From: Alphaproteobacteria bacterium
GTDB lineage: Bacteria > Pseudomonadota > Alphaproteobacteria > Rickettsiales > UBA998
Assembly (NCBI GenBank): GCA_004293935.1
Contig: RDZH01000018.1
Location: 1-64,000, forward strand
DNA length: 64,000 nucleotides
Reading direction: 5' to 3'
The position numbers were made by a program, and so were the translations under genes. Below are positions 19,223-28,807 of the stretch, in pieces; the first letter of the stretch is position 1, and every line of letters begins with the position of its first letter. Under the pieces are notes generated by a model. The model was given only the letters and a program-made list of their open reading frames with translations. It ran no database searches and was not told the DNA's origin.

Positions 19223-22200
19223 ATGCCACCAAAAAAAACAAAACGCATCCCCTTGGCGTTCAACAAACGTCTGGTTCTTCATCGCTACCTGCTCAGCTTA
19301 TTTGGAGCAAAAGATTTTGAGAATCTTTCTATCTATGTCAACAAGATGGAATATGAAGGACTAACGGAAGATCGCATATCCAAATTTCACTATTCTGTGG
19401 TGCAAGCATTGCCACTAGACGGCGCAGAGCTAAACAAAGATACGCTGCTTGCCTATGACCAAAACATTGTTTCACACACATTGGCGATTCAGGGAAAACG
19501 GTCAGAGCCGATCCGCTGGAAGTATTTCCAATATCTTGCATTGCTGTTCACGGAAATCTATCTTGACCGCTATATGAACAACCGTGAAGCATTCCTTAAG
19601 GCACTCAATGCCTATTGCCATGATTTTAATGCACCGCTGCATAAGGACGATCATATTGACCTGTTCACCGAAGATGATCTGCGCAAGGTGGCGTTCTGGA
19701 GTGCAACCGGATCAGGCAAGACGCTGATCATGCATATGAACATTAAGCAATATCTGCATCACCTTACGAAATCTGGACGCTTGCGTGAGTTAAACCGTAT
19801 TCTGCTGGTGACACCGAATGAAGGGCTTTCCAAACAGCATAAGGAAGAATTCGAAAAGTCTGGCATCCACGCCGATGTATTTTCCCCGCAAGGTGACATT
19901 TTTAAGGGTAAAGCGGTGGAGATCATCGAAATTACCAAGCTAACCGAAACATCTGGCGATAAGACGATTGCAGTAGAGGCATTTGAAAGCAATAATCTGG
20001 TGCTGGTCGATGAAGGGCATCGCGGCTCTAGCGGATTAGTTTGGTCAAAGAATAGAAAAAAACTGGCGAACAAAGGCTTCACTTTTGAATATTCCGCGAC
20101 ATTGGGGCAAGCCGTCGCGGGCAATCATTCCCTTACGCAGGAATATGCCAAATCCATTTTGTTTGATTACTCCTACCGCTATTTTTACAGCGATGGTTAC
20201 GGCAAAGACTACCGCATTTTGAACCTAGCTGATGACAAGGATAAAAAGGTGCGCAAGCTTTACTTAACCGCCTGCCTGCTCACCTTCTACCAGCAAAAAA
20301 TCCTGTTCAAGGATCCATGCACTAAGGTGAAGCACTTCAATATTGACAACCCACTATGGGTGTTTGTGGGTGGCAGCGTAACCAAATCTACAAACGAAAA
20401 GGATATTTCCGATATAATCGATATTCTATCATTTCTTGCCCGATTTACATCTTCTGCACATAAGCACGATGTGCTTCAAGACATTGAAAAGGCAATTAGC
20501 GGTGATACAGGATTACTCAGTGCCACAGGTCAAGATATTTTTGCTAATGTATTCCCCTATTTAGGTAATAACACGCACAGCGCTGCACAGGTTTATGACG
20601 GCATTCTAAAGGACATTTTCAATGCACGCAGCAATGCCTCTTTGCGTGTGGAAGAGTTGAAAGGCACGGATGGCGAGATCGCCCTACGTTTAGGCGATCA
20701 TAATCCATTCGGTATTATCAACGTGGGTGATGCCTCAAAATTATGCACGCTTTGTAAAAAACATGATCTATTGATCGTAACAGAGAAGAATTTTAGTGAT
20801 TCGCTCTTCCACGCCATCAATAAAGAGCATTCCACGATTAACATCCTTATCGGCTCAAAGAAATTCACGGAAGGCTGGAGTAGCTGGCGCGTGAGTACCA
20901 TGGGGTTGATGAATGTTGGTCGTGGCGAAGGCTCGCAGATCATCCAGCTATTTGGTCGTGGAGTACGTCTCAAAGGATATGAAAACACACTGAAACGTCA
21001 CAGCACTCTCTTTGAGCAAGGCATTGAGCATAACAAGCATGTTGCACAGATGGAGACACTCAATATTTTCGGTATCCGTGCTGACTATATGGAGCAGTTT
21101 AAGGCGTATCTCGAAGCCGCAGGCGTTCCTCCAGAAGATAATATGGAGAAAATCACCATCCCAATTATCCCAAATCTTGGAAAACAGAAGCTGAAAACTG
21201 TCCGTTTGAAGAAAGGTCTGGATTATAAACGAGATGGCGAAAAACCTACACTGAAACTACGTGATGACCTTCAACGCACGCAAGTGATTCAGGATTATTA
21301 TCCTCGTATTCAAGCACAAATTGCTATGGGTCTTCGTGTTAATCAAGATCAAGCTGAAAAGAATAAGGGCAAGCTTACAGAAGGGCATATTGATTTTCTT
21401 GATATGGATGCGATCTTTTTTGATCTGCAAACGTTGAAAAATGAACGCGCTTGGTTCAATCTTAACATAAATAAAGCACAGATCAAATCTATTCTCTTGG
21501 ATACGTCATGGTATGAACTACTCATCCCAAAAGAACAGTTGCAATTTGACGAATTTGCGAAGGTTCATATGTGGCAGAATATAGCTTCTAGCTTGATCCA
21601 AAAATACTGTGACCGTTTTTATAAGACGTGCAGGAACGAGTGGGAAGCACCGCACCGTGAATATCGTGATCTTGAGCAAACTAATCCCAATTTCATTTCT
21701 GAACATACGGTGCTGATTCATAAATCTCAGCAACAAATAATCAACCAATTACACACTATCAAAGAGAGCATTGAGAGCGGTCACATGCCCACCGCAGACT
21801 TAAATTTCGGGCAAGGGCGTGCGCTTATCTTTCATCGTCATTTGTACCAACCGCTACTCTATACAGAGGGGCGCGAAATTCAAATTACGCCCGTAGCCTT
21901 AAATAAAGGCGAGAAAACTTTTGTTGAAGATCTGAACAACTTCTACCAACAAAATAAGGAGTTCTTCGAGAGCAAAGAGCTATACCTACTGCGGAATATG
22001 AGCAAAGGACGCGGCGTAGGCTTCTTTGAAGCAAGTAACTTCTACCCTGATTTTGTTCTCTGGCTTTTTGATGGTGCGAAGCAGTATGTGTCTTTTGTTG
22101 ACCCCAAAGGTATAGTTCACCTTGCTCCTAACGATCCGAAGATTGAATTTTACAAAACTATCAAGAACATCGAGAAGCAGCTTGGCGATAAGAATGTAAT

Positions 22201-22369
22201 CCTTAATTCGTTTATCATTTCGGTTACGCCGTATCATAGAGTGCGCGACAGCCATGGTGCTGAATCACAGGAAGAATTCGCCTCAAGGCATATATTTTTC
22301 CAAGAGGATGCAAGCTATATACACCGTCTTTTCAAATTCATTGGAAACAACGTGATGGATGTGCATTGA
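19223..22369 (+). CDS. Type III-like restriction helicase-nuclease (Res)
   Basis: 1048 residues. The superfamily 2 helicase core shows Walker A ATGSGKT at 161-167, DEGH (DEAH-type motif II) at 263-266, a SATLG motif III, and a GRGVRLKG motif VI-like segment. The C-terminus carries a PD-(D/E)XK nuclease signature: PD at 942-943 and D-P-K at 960-962. It should translocate or scan DNA and cleave unmodified sites together with the upstream Mod. AGGAGAA about 7 nt before the ATG fixes the start. Together the genes make a complete intact defence unit between tRNA-Arg and leuC. Confidence 0.9.
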   Translation: MPPKKTKRIPLAFNKRLVLHRYLLSLFGAKDFENLSIYVNKMEYEGLTEDRISKFHYSVVQALPLDGAELNKDTLLAYDQNIVSHTLAIQGKRSEPIRWKYFQYLALLFTEIYLDRYMNNREAFLKALNAYCHDFNAPLHKDDHIDLFTEDDLRKVAFWSATGSGKTLIMHMNIKQYLHHLTKSGRLRELNRILLVTPNEGLSKQHKEEFEKSGIHADVFSPQGDIFKGKAVEIIEITKLTETSGDKTIAVEAFESNNLVLVDEGHRGSSGLVWSKNRKKLANKGFTFEYSATLGQAVAGNHSLTQEYAKSILFDYSYRYFYSDGYGKDYRILNLADDKDKKVRKLYLTACLLTFYQQKILFKDPCTKVKHFNIDNPLWVFVGGSVTKSTNEKDISDIIDILSFLARFTSSAHKHDVLQDIEKAISGDTGLLSATGQDIFANVFPYLGNNTHSAAQVYDGILKDIFNARSNASLRVEELKGTDGEIALRLGDHNPFGIINVGDASKLCTLCKKHDLLIVTEKNFSDSLFHAINKEHSTINILIGSKKFTEGWSSWRVSTMGLMNVGRGEGSQIIQLFGRGVRLKGYENTLKRHSTLFEQGIEHNKHVAQMETLNIFGIRADYMEQFKAYLEAAGVPPEDNMEKITIPIIPNLGKQKLKTVRLKKGLDYKRDGEKPTLKLRDDLQRTQVIQDYYPRIQAQIAMGLRVNQDQAEKNKGKLTEGHIDFLDMDAIFFDLQTLKNERAWFNLNINKAQIKSILLDTSWYELLIPKEQLQFDEFAKVHMWQNIASSLIQKYCDRFYKTCRNEWEAPHREYRDLEQTNPNFISEHTVLIHKSQQQIINQLHTIKESIESGHMPTADLNFGQGRALIFHRHLYQPLLYTEGREIQITPVALNKGEKTFVEDLNNFYQQNKEFFESKELYLLRNMSKGRGVGFFEASNFYPDFVLWLFDGAKQYVSFVDPKGIVHLAPNDPKIEFYKTIKNIEKQLGDKNVILNSFIISVTPYHRVRDSHGAESQEEFASRHIFFQEDASYIHRLFKFIGNNVMDVH

Positions 22370-22384
22370 ACTGCATCGCAATCA

Positions 22385-23782
22385 TTAAAGATCACGCACA
22401 TCGGTGAGCTTGCCCGTAATGGCTGCAGCAACCGCCATAGCAGGACTCACCAAATGCGTGCGCCCGCCACGCCCCTGACGGCCTTCAAAATTACGATTTG
22501 AGGTGGAAGCGCAACGCTCCCCCGCTTCCAACTTATCAGCATTCATCGCAAGGCACATGGAGCATCCCGGCTCGCGCCATTCAAAGCCCGCCTCGATGAA
22601 AACCTTATCCAACCCCTCACGTTCTGCTTGCTCTTTCACCAGCCCCGAACCGGGAACGACCATCGCTAATTTGATAGAAGATGCCACTTTGCGCCCTTGC
22701 GCCACAGCAGCAGCAGCACGGAAATCTTCAATACGCCCATTGGTACATGAGCCAATAAACACCTTGTCAATCACCACATCACTGAGTTTTTGCCCTTCCT
22801 GAAGCCCCATATATTCTAAGGAACGCGCCACCGCTGCACGGCGGTTTTCATCAGCAAAATCATGAAGTTTCGGCACATTCGCGGTAATAGGCAAGACATC
22901 CTGCGGGCTTGTTCCCCATGTCACTTGTGGGGCAATATCTGCAGCATTGAGGATAATTTCCGCATCAAATTGCGCGTCATCATCACTCACAAACTGATTC
23001 CAATAGGCAATAGCAGCATCCATATCGCTTGGGGACATCGGGCGACCACGCACATATTCATAAGTAATCGCATCAGGCGCGATAAGCCCTGCCCTCGCCC
23101 CTGCTTCAATCGACATATTACACACTGTCATGCGCCCTTCCATCGAAAGATTGCGAATGGCTTCCCCTGCATATTCAATCACATAGCCCGTACCACCTGC
23201 AGTTCCAAGCACACCAATAATTGCCAGCACCATATCTTTTGCCGTCACACCATAAGGCAACGCACCATCAACACGCACACGCATATTTTTTGCTTTACTT
23301 AGGCGCAATGTTTGCGTCGCAAGCACATGTTCCACTTCGCTCGTGCCAATACCAAAAGCAAGCGCGCCAAACGCCCCGTGGGTGGAAGTGTGCGAATCAC
23401 CACACACAATCGTCATGGCAGGTTGTGTGAATCCTTGTTCCGGCCCCACCACATGGACAATACCTTGACGTACATCATCCATCGGATAATAACGCACCCC
23501 AAATTCAGCGCAATTCTGCTCCAATGTTTCCACCTGAATACGCGATGTTTCATCCTTAATGCCCTGTGCGCGATCGGGTGTGGTGGGAACATTATGATCC
23601 GCAACGGCTAAAGTGGCATCAGGACGGCGCACCGTGCGCCCTGCAACGCGCAATCCCTCAAAGGCTTGCGGGCTGGTCACTTCATGCACCATATGACGAT
23701 CAATATAAATGAGTGCTGAACCGTCTGCATCTTGATGAACCAGATGCGCATCCCAGATTTTGTCATAAAGTGTTTTAGCCAT
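22385..23782 (-). CDS. leuC: 3-isopropylmalate dehydratase large subunit
   Basis: Aconitase-family enzyme of leucine synthesis that isomerises 2- to 3-isopropylmalate with LeuD. The [4Fe-4S] ligands are visible in IGSCTNGR and [31 protein letters not shown] is partly visible as the substrate loop, and it starts [12 protein letters not shown]. 465 residues, full length. leuD and leuB are not in the window. It lies downstream of rplS, separated by that gene's terminator, so it probably has its own promoter in the 88-bp gap. Confidence 0.96.
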   Translation of the reverse strand: MAKTLYDKIWDAHLVHQDADGSALIYIDRHMVHEVTSPQAFEGLRVAGRTVRRPDATLAVADHNVPTTPDRAQGIKDETSRIQVETLEQNCAEFGVRYYPMDDVRQGIVHVVGPEQGFTQPAMTIVCGDSHTSTHGAFGALAFGIGTSEVEHVLATQTLRLSKAKNMRVRVDGALPYGVTAKDMVLAIIGVLGTAGGTGYVIEYAGEAIRNLSMEGRMTVCNMSIEAGARAGLIAPDAITYEYVRGRPMSPSDMDAAIAYWNQFVSDDDAQFDAEIILNAADIAPQVTWGTSPQDVLPITANVPKLHDFADENRRAAVARSLEYMGLQEGQKLSDVVIDKVFIGSCTNGRIEDFRAAAAVAQGRKVASSIKLAMVVPGSGLVKEQAEREGLDKVFIEAGFEWREPGCSMCLAMNADKLEAGERCASTSNRNFEGRQGRGGRTHLVSPAMAVAAAITGKLTDVRDL

Positions 23783-23802
23783 AGTGAATACTCCGTCATG
23801 TT

Positions 23803-23843
23803 AAAAAAACAATGCCCTGCCTTAGAAAAAAGCAGAGCATTGC
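23803..23843 (-). terminator. Intrinsic terminator after rplS
   Basis: On the minus strand CAATGCTCTGC pairs with GCAGGGCATTG (one G-U pair), followed by a run of seven T residues. It closes the trmD-rplS unit ahead of leuC. Confidence 0.85.
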
Positions 23844-23870
23844 GTTTCATGGTATCATTGATCGCTTATC

Positions 23871-24248
23871 TTACGCTTCTCTGCGATAATCTTTTTTCTC
23901 TTTAATACGAGCAGCTTTACCCGTTAATCCACGCAAATAATAGAGTTTCGCACGGCGCACATCGCCTAAGCGGATATTTTCTACGCTTTCCACACGTGGT
24001 GAATAAAGCGGGAATACACGCTCCACACCCTCACCATGGCTGAGTTTGCGCACGGTAAATGATGATTGTAAACCGCGATTTTTGCGACCAATGCACACGC
24101 CTTCAAACGCCTGAATACGCTCATTTGCACCTTCGATAATGCGCACATTGACACGCACAGTATCACCAGGGCGGAAATTATCGATACGTTTATTCTCTGA
24201 TAATTTTGCTACTTGTTCTAGCTCAATCTGTTGCAAAAGATTTGTCAT
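23871..24248 (-). CDS. rplS: 50S ribosomal protein L19
   Basis: 125-residue large-subunit protein at the 30S-50S interface. Family segments are [36 protein letters not shown] and [21 protein letters not shown]. The open frame extends to a TTG at 24260, but GGAGG overlaps that codon and lies about 6 nt before the ATG at 24248, which is therefore the start ([12 protein letters not shown]). trmD lies 66 bp upstream on the same strand, as in many bacteria. A strong terminator follows. Confidence 0.97.
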   Translation of the reverse strand: MTNLLQQIELEQVAKLSENKRIDNFRPGDTVRVNVRIIEGANERIQAFEGVCIGRKNRGLQSSFTVRKLSHGEGVERVFPLYSPRVESVENIRLGDVRRAKLYYLRGLTGKAARIKEKKDYRREA

Positions 24249-24313
24249 ACTTGCCTCCAACGCACATCGTTTATTCTGTTGTGATGCTATGCATCGTTAT
24301 TTCTTGGTTTTCA

Positions 24314-25042
24314 TCATGTCGTTTTACCACGCTGCGCGCAATAAGCCTCCCACAAATCCTTACGCCGTAACTCCGTTACACGCTCTGCTTGCGCCCAACG
24401 CCACGCATGAATATGCTGATGATGCCCTGATAGAAGAACTTCAGGCACTGACCTTCCGTTCCACAAAGGAGGCTTAGTATAGTGCGGGTATTCAAGAAGG
24501 CAAGCATTTTCTGCACCTAAAGCGAAACTTTCTTCATCTGTGGTCTGTTGATTACCCAAAACACCGCGATGATGACGCACCATCGCCTCCATCACCACCT
24601 GCGCTGCCACTTCCCCACCAAACAGCACATAATCACCAATACTCACCTCAATCGGTTGATAGACATCAATAATACGCTCATCTATCCCCTCAAACCGCCC
24701 ACACAGAATGATATAATCCTGCACATGATCATCATGCATCCATGCGTGAATATGCGCTTGCTGCAACACATGCCCACGTGGTGTCATAAACATTAAGCGC
24801 GCTTCAGGCATCCATCTTTGTGCATCATCAATGGCATCGGCAAGCACTTGTGGCTTCATCACCATGCCCGCACCGCCACCATACGGTGTGTCATCGACAG
24901 TACGGTGCTTATCGAGTGCATAATCGCGGATATTGCGCACCTCCATCGACCATCGCCCTTCACGCAGGGCTGCACCTGCAAGCGCGTGTCCCAGAACCCC
25001 CGGAAACATTTCAGGATAGATGGTGAGAATACAAAAACGCAC
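24314..25042 (-). CDS. trmD: tRNA (guanine-N1)-methyltransferase TrmD
   Basis: SPOUT methylase that makes m1G37 in tRNAs and prevents frameshifting. Motifs include ILTIYPEMFPG at the start, DDTPYGGGAGMVMKP, LCGRFEGIDERI and the knot segment SIGDYVLFGGEVAAQVVMEA. 242 residues, usual length. It is followed by rplS in the standard order; rimM, which often precedes trmD, is absent here and a zinc-protease-like gene takes that place 10 bp upstream. Confidence 0.97.
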   Translation of the reverse strand: MRFCILTIYPEMFPGVLGHALAGAALREGRWSMEVRNIRDYALDKHRTVDDTPYGGGAGMVMKPQVLADAIDDAQRWMPEARLMFMTPRGHVLQQAHIHAWMHDDHVQDYIILCGRFEGIDERIIDVYQPIEVSIGDYVLFGGEVAAQVVMEAMVRHHRGVLGNQQTTDEESFALGAENACLLEYPHYTKPPLWNGRSVPEVLLSGHHQHIHAWRWAQAERVTELRRKDLWEAYCAQRGKTT

Positions 25043-25051
25043 CCGAGACTC

Positions 25052-25609
25052 TTAATTCTGCTCTAAATCTTCTTTGGCTGCATCAGGTGATACGCAATTA
25101 GGCTTGGTGGTAAATTCCACAGAAGAATCCACTGCAAAATGGGCTTGTTTTAGCATATTGCGCCCGACCAACACATCATAATTGAAGCGTTCACGGTTTG
25201 CTAGATTCACTTCACCTGTCACCAATTTTCCTGCCATGCAGAACGTCATTTCAACCACGGGGCGGTGCAGATAGCCTTTGCTACCCCGCGCAATAATCCG
25301 CACCATGCGAATCAGCGGTTTGCGAATATGGCTACTCTTACCATCCTGTGACGAAATGTCAAAAATCACATAACCGCCTTTGCCACCTTTTTTCTTTGGC
25401 TCTTGCAATTCGATGATTTCGGCGTGCAGCGAGGAAGTATCCGCGCCCGTATCCAATTTTGCCTTATATTCTTTGTCAATATGCTGCACCACCACACGCT
25501 CAAGATAACCGACAATTTGCGGCTTATCCTTAGCAGAATCTTGATCTTTAGCATACGCCATGCTCGTACACATCACGGCAATTAAGCTACTATAAAGTAC
25601 ATATCTCAT
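25052..25609 (-). CDS. Exported retropepsin-like zinc-protease family protein
   Basis: 185 residues from the ATG at 25609, which begins a signal peptide (MRYVLYSSLIAVMCTSMAYA). An in-frame ATG at 25702 would bury the signal. KAKLDTGADTSSLHA is the Asp-Thr-Gly-Ala motif of the PF05618 family, annotated as ATP-dependent zinc protease but with a retropepsin-like fold. Later segments NRERFNYDVLVGRNML and FAVDSS also match. It probably acts in the periplasm. The substrate is unknown. It ends 10 bp from trmD. Confidence 0.75.
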   Translation of the reverse strand: MRYVLYSSLIAVMCTSMAYAKDQDSAKDKPQIVGYLERVVVQHIDKEYKAKLDTGADTSSLHAEIIELQEPKKKGGKGGYVIFDISSQDGKSSHIRKPLIRMVRIIARGSKGYLHRPVVEMTFCMAGKLVTGEVNLANRERFNYDVLVGRNMLKQAHFAVDSSVEFTTKPNCVSPDAAKEDLEQN

Positions 25610-25730
25610 ATCATTTATCCAAAAAACTATCGTAGACGCAAGTGCAGCATGATAAACACACAGTATTTTTGTGCAAAAAGCATAAAATCTTGCAAATTGC
25701 AATAAAAATATATAGCACGCACCACAGCGA

Positions 25731-25812
25731 CTATAGTGCTTCCATTATAAATCATAGTGTTATAGTCGTTCTTTAACATAAAAAAATGAGTATTTTTTGT
25801 CAAACGACTATA
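25731..25812. repeat. Palindromic element, internally deleted copy
   Basis: Matches 194-321 of the long copy nearly base for base (CTATAGTGCTTCCATTATA, AATCATAG-GTTATAGTCGTTC, AAATGAGTA, TTTTTTGTCAAACGACTATA), except that about 45 bp of the AT-rich hairpin is missing at a shared TATA. It lies between the zinc-protease gene and the 25822 gene. Confidence 0.75.
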
Positions 25813-25821
25813 TATCCAGAA

Positions 25822-26202
25822 TCAGCGCACACGCACTAATAATGCATCGACATTGCGCCCTTCTGAACGCAAGACATTAAACGTGCGACACGCCGCCCCC
25901 GTATTCATCACATCAAGAATGATACCATGCTGTGCTTTGAGCGTGCGGTGGATATGAGGCGCAAGTAATTGATGCTGCGCCCCCGTACCCACTAGAATCA
26001 TCTCACTCACAGGTGGTATAAGAAATGGGGCATAGGTTGCCACATCACTAAACCGCTCCCACGCATCATCAGGATAGACCGTTACGTGATTCCCACGAAT
26101 CATGATAGTGGAATCATAGGTCACACCCTGCACCACAAAGCCACTCGCACCATAAGATTCGATGCGTATCATCCCTTCTTCATGTCGTGGCGTAATATCC
26201 AT
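25822..26202 (-). CDS. Mth938-like domain protein (DUF498)
   Basis: 126-residue soluble protein of the Mth938/NDUFAF3-like family (PF04430). The pattern IESYGASGFVVQGVTYDSTIMI, LVGTGAQHQLLAPHI and the terminal MNTGAACRTFNVLRSEGRNV are typical. Eukaryotic relatives assist respiratory complex I assembly; the bacterial role is not settled. It follows pgi with 3 bp between them, so the two are co-transcribed. The start at 26202 is the first ATG after the pgi stop. Confidence 0.82.
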   Translation of the reverse strand: MDITPRHEEGMIRIESYGASGFVVQGVTYDSTIMIRGNHVTVYPDDAWERFSDVATYAPFLIPPVSEMILVGTGAQHQLLAPHIHRTLKAQHGIILDVMNTGAACRTFNVLRSEGRNVDALLVRVR

Positions 26203-26205
26203 AGA

Positions 26206-27498
26206 TTATGCACCAAGCACTTTCTTCGCACGAATCTTGCTGTCTTCTACGGCAGGCTGATCAAAAGCATTCACTTCCATCATATCCGCAATCAGAATGG
26301 TTTCAATCATGATATGCATCAGCAATGCCCCAAGATGGTAAGCATCCACAACTGGCACATGCAAAGTGCGCACAGGGCGACCAGCCGCTTGCAGGGAAGC
26401 GATTGTACCTTGCTGGAAGGCATCCATCACATCACCGAGCGGTTTATCTGCAAGATAGGATAGCCCCGCAACATCAGCCAATTTTTTACTTATCTTCGTG
26501 CCTACGCCATGTTGATGGGTGGTGATCACCGTGAAAAATTGCTGATCCATCCCATCAAGCATTAATTGCAACATGGAATGCTGATCGACTGTACCTAGAG
26601 CCGCAAGCGGGGTAATGCCCTTGCCATCTTTGCCTAAACTCTCACTGATAAGTTGTCTGCACCATGCAGAAAGAAATTCCAAACGATCAACATATGGCAT
26701 AATGGTGTGAATAGTACGCCCCAACGCCGCATGACGCATCGCATACAACGCCCCTTGTATCGCAAGATTATGCTCCGCTTCCGTATGCAGGGCATGATGC
26801 AAAACATCACGCATCCCGCGACGCACCGCACGCACATCAACGCCACATACCGCCGCAGGTACAAGCCCAATATTCGCAGCACAGCTCCAACGCCCCCCAA
26901 GCAACGGATCATGCGTAATGCGCATCATGCCATAATGATCCGCCAATTTTGCAAGTGACGAACTTGTCGGTTCGGTACATGCATAACAACGCGCCCGAAT
27001 GCCCTCCGCACCAATCTCATGCTCCAGCCAATCCAGCACCAACATCACTTGCGTCACGGTTTCTAATGTGCCTCCCGATTTACTAATGAACAACCATGAA
27101 GTACGATCAGGATGCACCGTTTGTTGCATCTGCGCAAAACTTTCTGGATCAGGATTATCCATCACCATCAAACGCACCGAATGATTGGCAGAACGCAGCG
27201 CAACCAACGCCTCTGCACCCAAAGATGATCCACCAATGCCCACCAGCACCAGCACATCAGATTGTGCCGTAATACGCTGTGCAAGCGTTTCAATTTCCGC
27301 CAAATCTTCTTCGCTATCAACGATAGAGAACAAGGCAAGAGGTTGTTCATACAGCCCACGAAGCGCGGTTAATGCACGCGCAGCAAGCGCAGCATCATGA
27401 GGTGCATGATGCACCGTACCTTGAGGTTCAACGATATTAGTTTGAATCGGGTTCATGTGTTGTACTTGTGTGTTTTTTGTTGCTTGTGCTTGGTTCAT
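26206..27498 (-). CDS. pgi: Glucose-6-phosphate isomerase (short form)
   Basis: Interconverts glucose-6-phosphate and fructose-6-phosphate. Signature segments are LVGIGGSSLGAEAL, ISKSGGTLETVTQV and LGGRWSCAANIGLVP. At 430 residues it belongs to the shorter Pgi class rather than the 550-residue enterobacterial type, so it need not be truncated. TAGGAG 9 nt before the ATG at 27498 supports that start, although it overlaps the upstream M16 gene by 62 bp in another frame; ATG 27456 would reduce the overlap but has no ribosome site. Confidence 0.92.
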   Translation of the reverse strand: MNQAQATKNTQVQHMNPIQTNIVEPQGTVHHAPHDAALAARALTALRGLYEQPLALFSIVDSEEDLAEIETLAQRITAQSDVLVLVGIGGSSLGAEALVALRSANHSVRLMVMDNPDPESFAQMQQTVHPDRTSWLFISKSGGTLETVTQVMLVLDWLEHEIGAEGIRARCYACTEPTSSSLAKLADHYGMMRITHDPLLGGRWSCAANIGLVPAAVCGVDVRAVRRGMRDVLHHALHTEAEHNLAIQGALYAMRHAALGRTIHTIMPYVDRLEFLSAWCRQLISESLGKDGKGITPLAALGTVDQHSMLQLMLDGMDQQFFTVITTHQHGVGTKISKKLADVAGLSYLADKPLGDVMDAFQQGTIASLQAAGRPVRTLHVPVVDAYHLGALLMHIMIETILIADMMEVNAFDQPAVEDSKIRAKKVLGA

Positions 27499-28807
27499 AT
27501 GGCTTTTCTCCTACCCAAATAATAAGCGATTGTTGAAGATTGATAGCTAGTTTAGCAGCTTCTTGCATATCCTGCAAAGTCACACTACGAATATGATCAT
27601 TACGTTTCTCTAAATAATCCGTACCGAGCTTATGGCGTTGCATCAAAGACAAATAAGCGACCTTTTCACTATTGCTATCCAAGGATAATGCAAATGACCC
27701 TGTGAGATAATCTTGTGCGGCGCGCAATTCCTGTTCACTCACGCCCTTTTCTATGACATCACGCAAAACGGCAAGTGCCGCCTCATACCCTTCGGTAGCA
27801 CGTTGCGTTTGTGTACTAAACCCTACGGAAAACCACGGGCTATATTCTAAAGCCCGCAAGGCTGAGTACACGCCATAGGTCAAGCCACGTTTTTCGCGCA
27901 ATTCTTCCCCTAAGCGCGATGAAAGCGTCCCGCCACCAACGATATGATTCAGCACATATGCCGCATAAAAAAGTTTGTGGTGACGATCAATCGAGGGAGT
28001 CGCAATCAGAATCTTGGTTTGTGGTTCATCCAGTTGCACAAAGATCGGCTCTTTATGGTTTTTCACCATAATAGGTTGCAAAAGTGCTGCAGGCTCTGTA
28101 CGTGCTTGCGGCACATCGCTCATGCTCTTCGTGAGGAAGCCTTGCAACTGCTTCACGGTGACATCACCTGAACAGGAAACTTCCATGCTATCACGCGCTA
28201 AAACACGCTGCAAAAAATCTTGCATCGCATCGGGAGTGATGCGCTCTAAGGTTGAGCGTGTGCCATTGATAGGATGACCATAAGGATGCCCCTCAAACGC
28301 CGTTTTAATGAAAGCCTGACTCAAACGCGATGAAGGTTGCGTTTCGGCACGCTTAAAGGCTTCATATTGTCTATCGCGTAGACGATTCCATTCCGCATCA
28401 TCAAAACGCGGCTGCGTCATGATGGCTGCCACCGTTTGCCACGCTTCCTCTTGATACTGAGACAAGGAGGTGAAACTTATATTCATATCATCGCGTGAAA
28501 CGAAACTATCCATCGCAATCGCATAACGATCTAGGTGCGCACGAAATGCCGTAGCATCACGATCCCCCGCGCCTTCCATCAGCATTTTTGCAGTGAAGGA
28601 GGCAAGCCCCGCATCATCGGGGTGTTCATAGGCACTTCCAGCATGTTTGATGCGCACATGGCACGTCACCATCGGCACGGAATGATCTTCGATGAGCAAG
28701 CCAGAAATAGATGCAGCATTGAGGGTCTGCACCTTAGGAACGGCCGCATAGGAAGGCGCACTCACACACCACACCCCCATCATGACAGAACATAACCAAC
28801 GCCTCAT
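27437..28807 (-). CDS. M16 peptidase family protein, non-catalytic partner
   Basis: 456 residues with a signal peptide (MRRWLCSVMMGVWCVSAPSYAA). The fold segments of pitrilysin-like peptidases are present (LASFTAKMLMEGAGDRDA, GGGTLSSRLGEELREKRGLTYGVYSAL), but the zinc motif HxxEH is absent where expected. The Arg-Tyr substrate-binding pair in RGLTYGVY is kept. Such subunits pair with a catalytic M16 protein, here encoded immediately upstream with a 4-bp overlap (ATGA-type). It is exported, probably periplasmic. The last residues are low complexity and overlap the pgi start. Confidence 0.9.
   Translation of the reverse strand: MRRWLCSVMMGVWCVSAPSYAAVPKVQTLNAASISGLLIEDHSVPMVTCHVRIKHAGSAYEHPDDAGLASFTAKMLMEGAGDRDATAFRAHLDRYAIAMDSFVSRDDMNISFTSLSQYQEEAWQTVAAIMTQPRFDDAEWNRLRDRQYEAFKRAETQPSSRLSQAFIKTAFEGHPYGHPINGTRSTLERITPDAMQDFLQRVLARDSMEVSCSGDVTVKQLQGFLTKSMSDVPQARTEPAALLQPIMVKNHKEPIFVQLDEPQTKILIATPSIDRHHKLFYAAYVLNHIVGGGTLSSRLGEELREKRGLTYGVYSALRALEYSPWFSVGFSTQTQRATEGYEAALAVLRDVIEKGVSEQELRAAQDYLTGSFALSLDSNSEKVAYLSLMQRHKLGTDYLEKRNDHIRSVTLQDMQEAAKLAINLQQSLIIWVGEKPYEPSTSNKKHTSTTHEPDSN

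Noticed and set aside
26206-27498. Truncated pgi
   Set aside because: At 430 residues it lacks about 120 relative to enterobacterial Pgi, but both sugar-phosphate signatures are present and short forms are known.
27437-28807. M16 gene lacking HxxEH as a pseudogene
   Set aside because: The frame is intact with a signal peptide and conserved RGLTYGVY region, and it sits beside a catalytic M16 gene. Non-catalytic partners of this kind are normal in the family.
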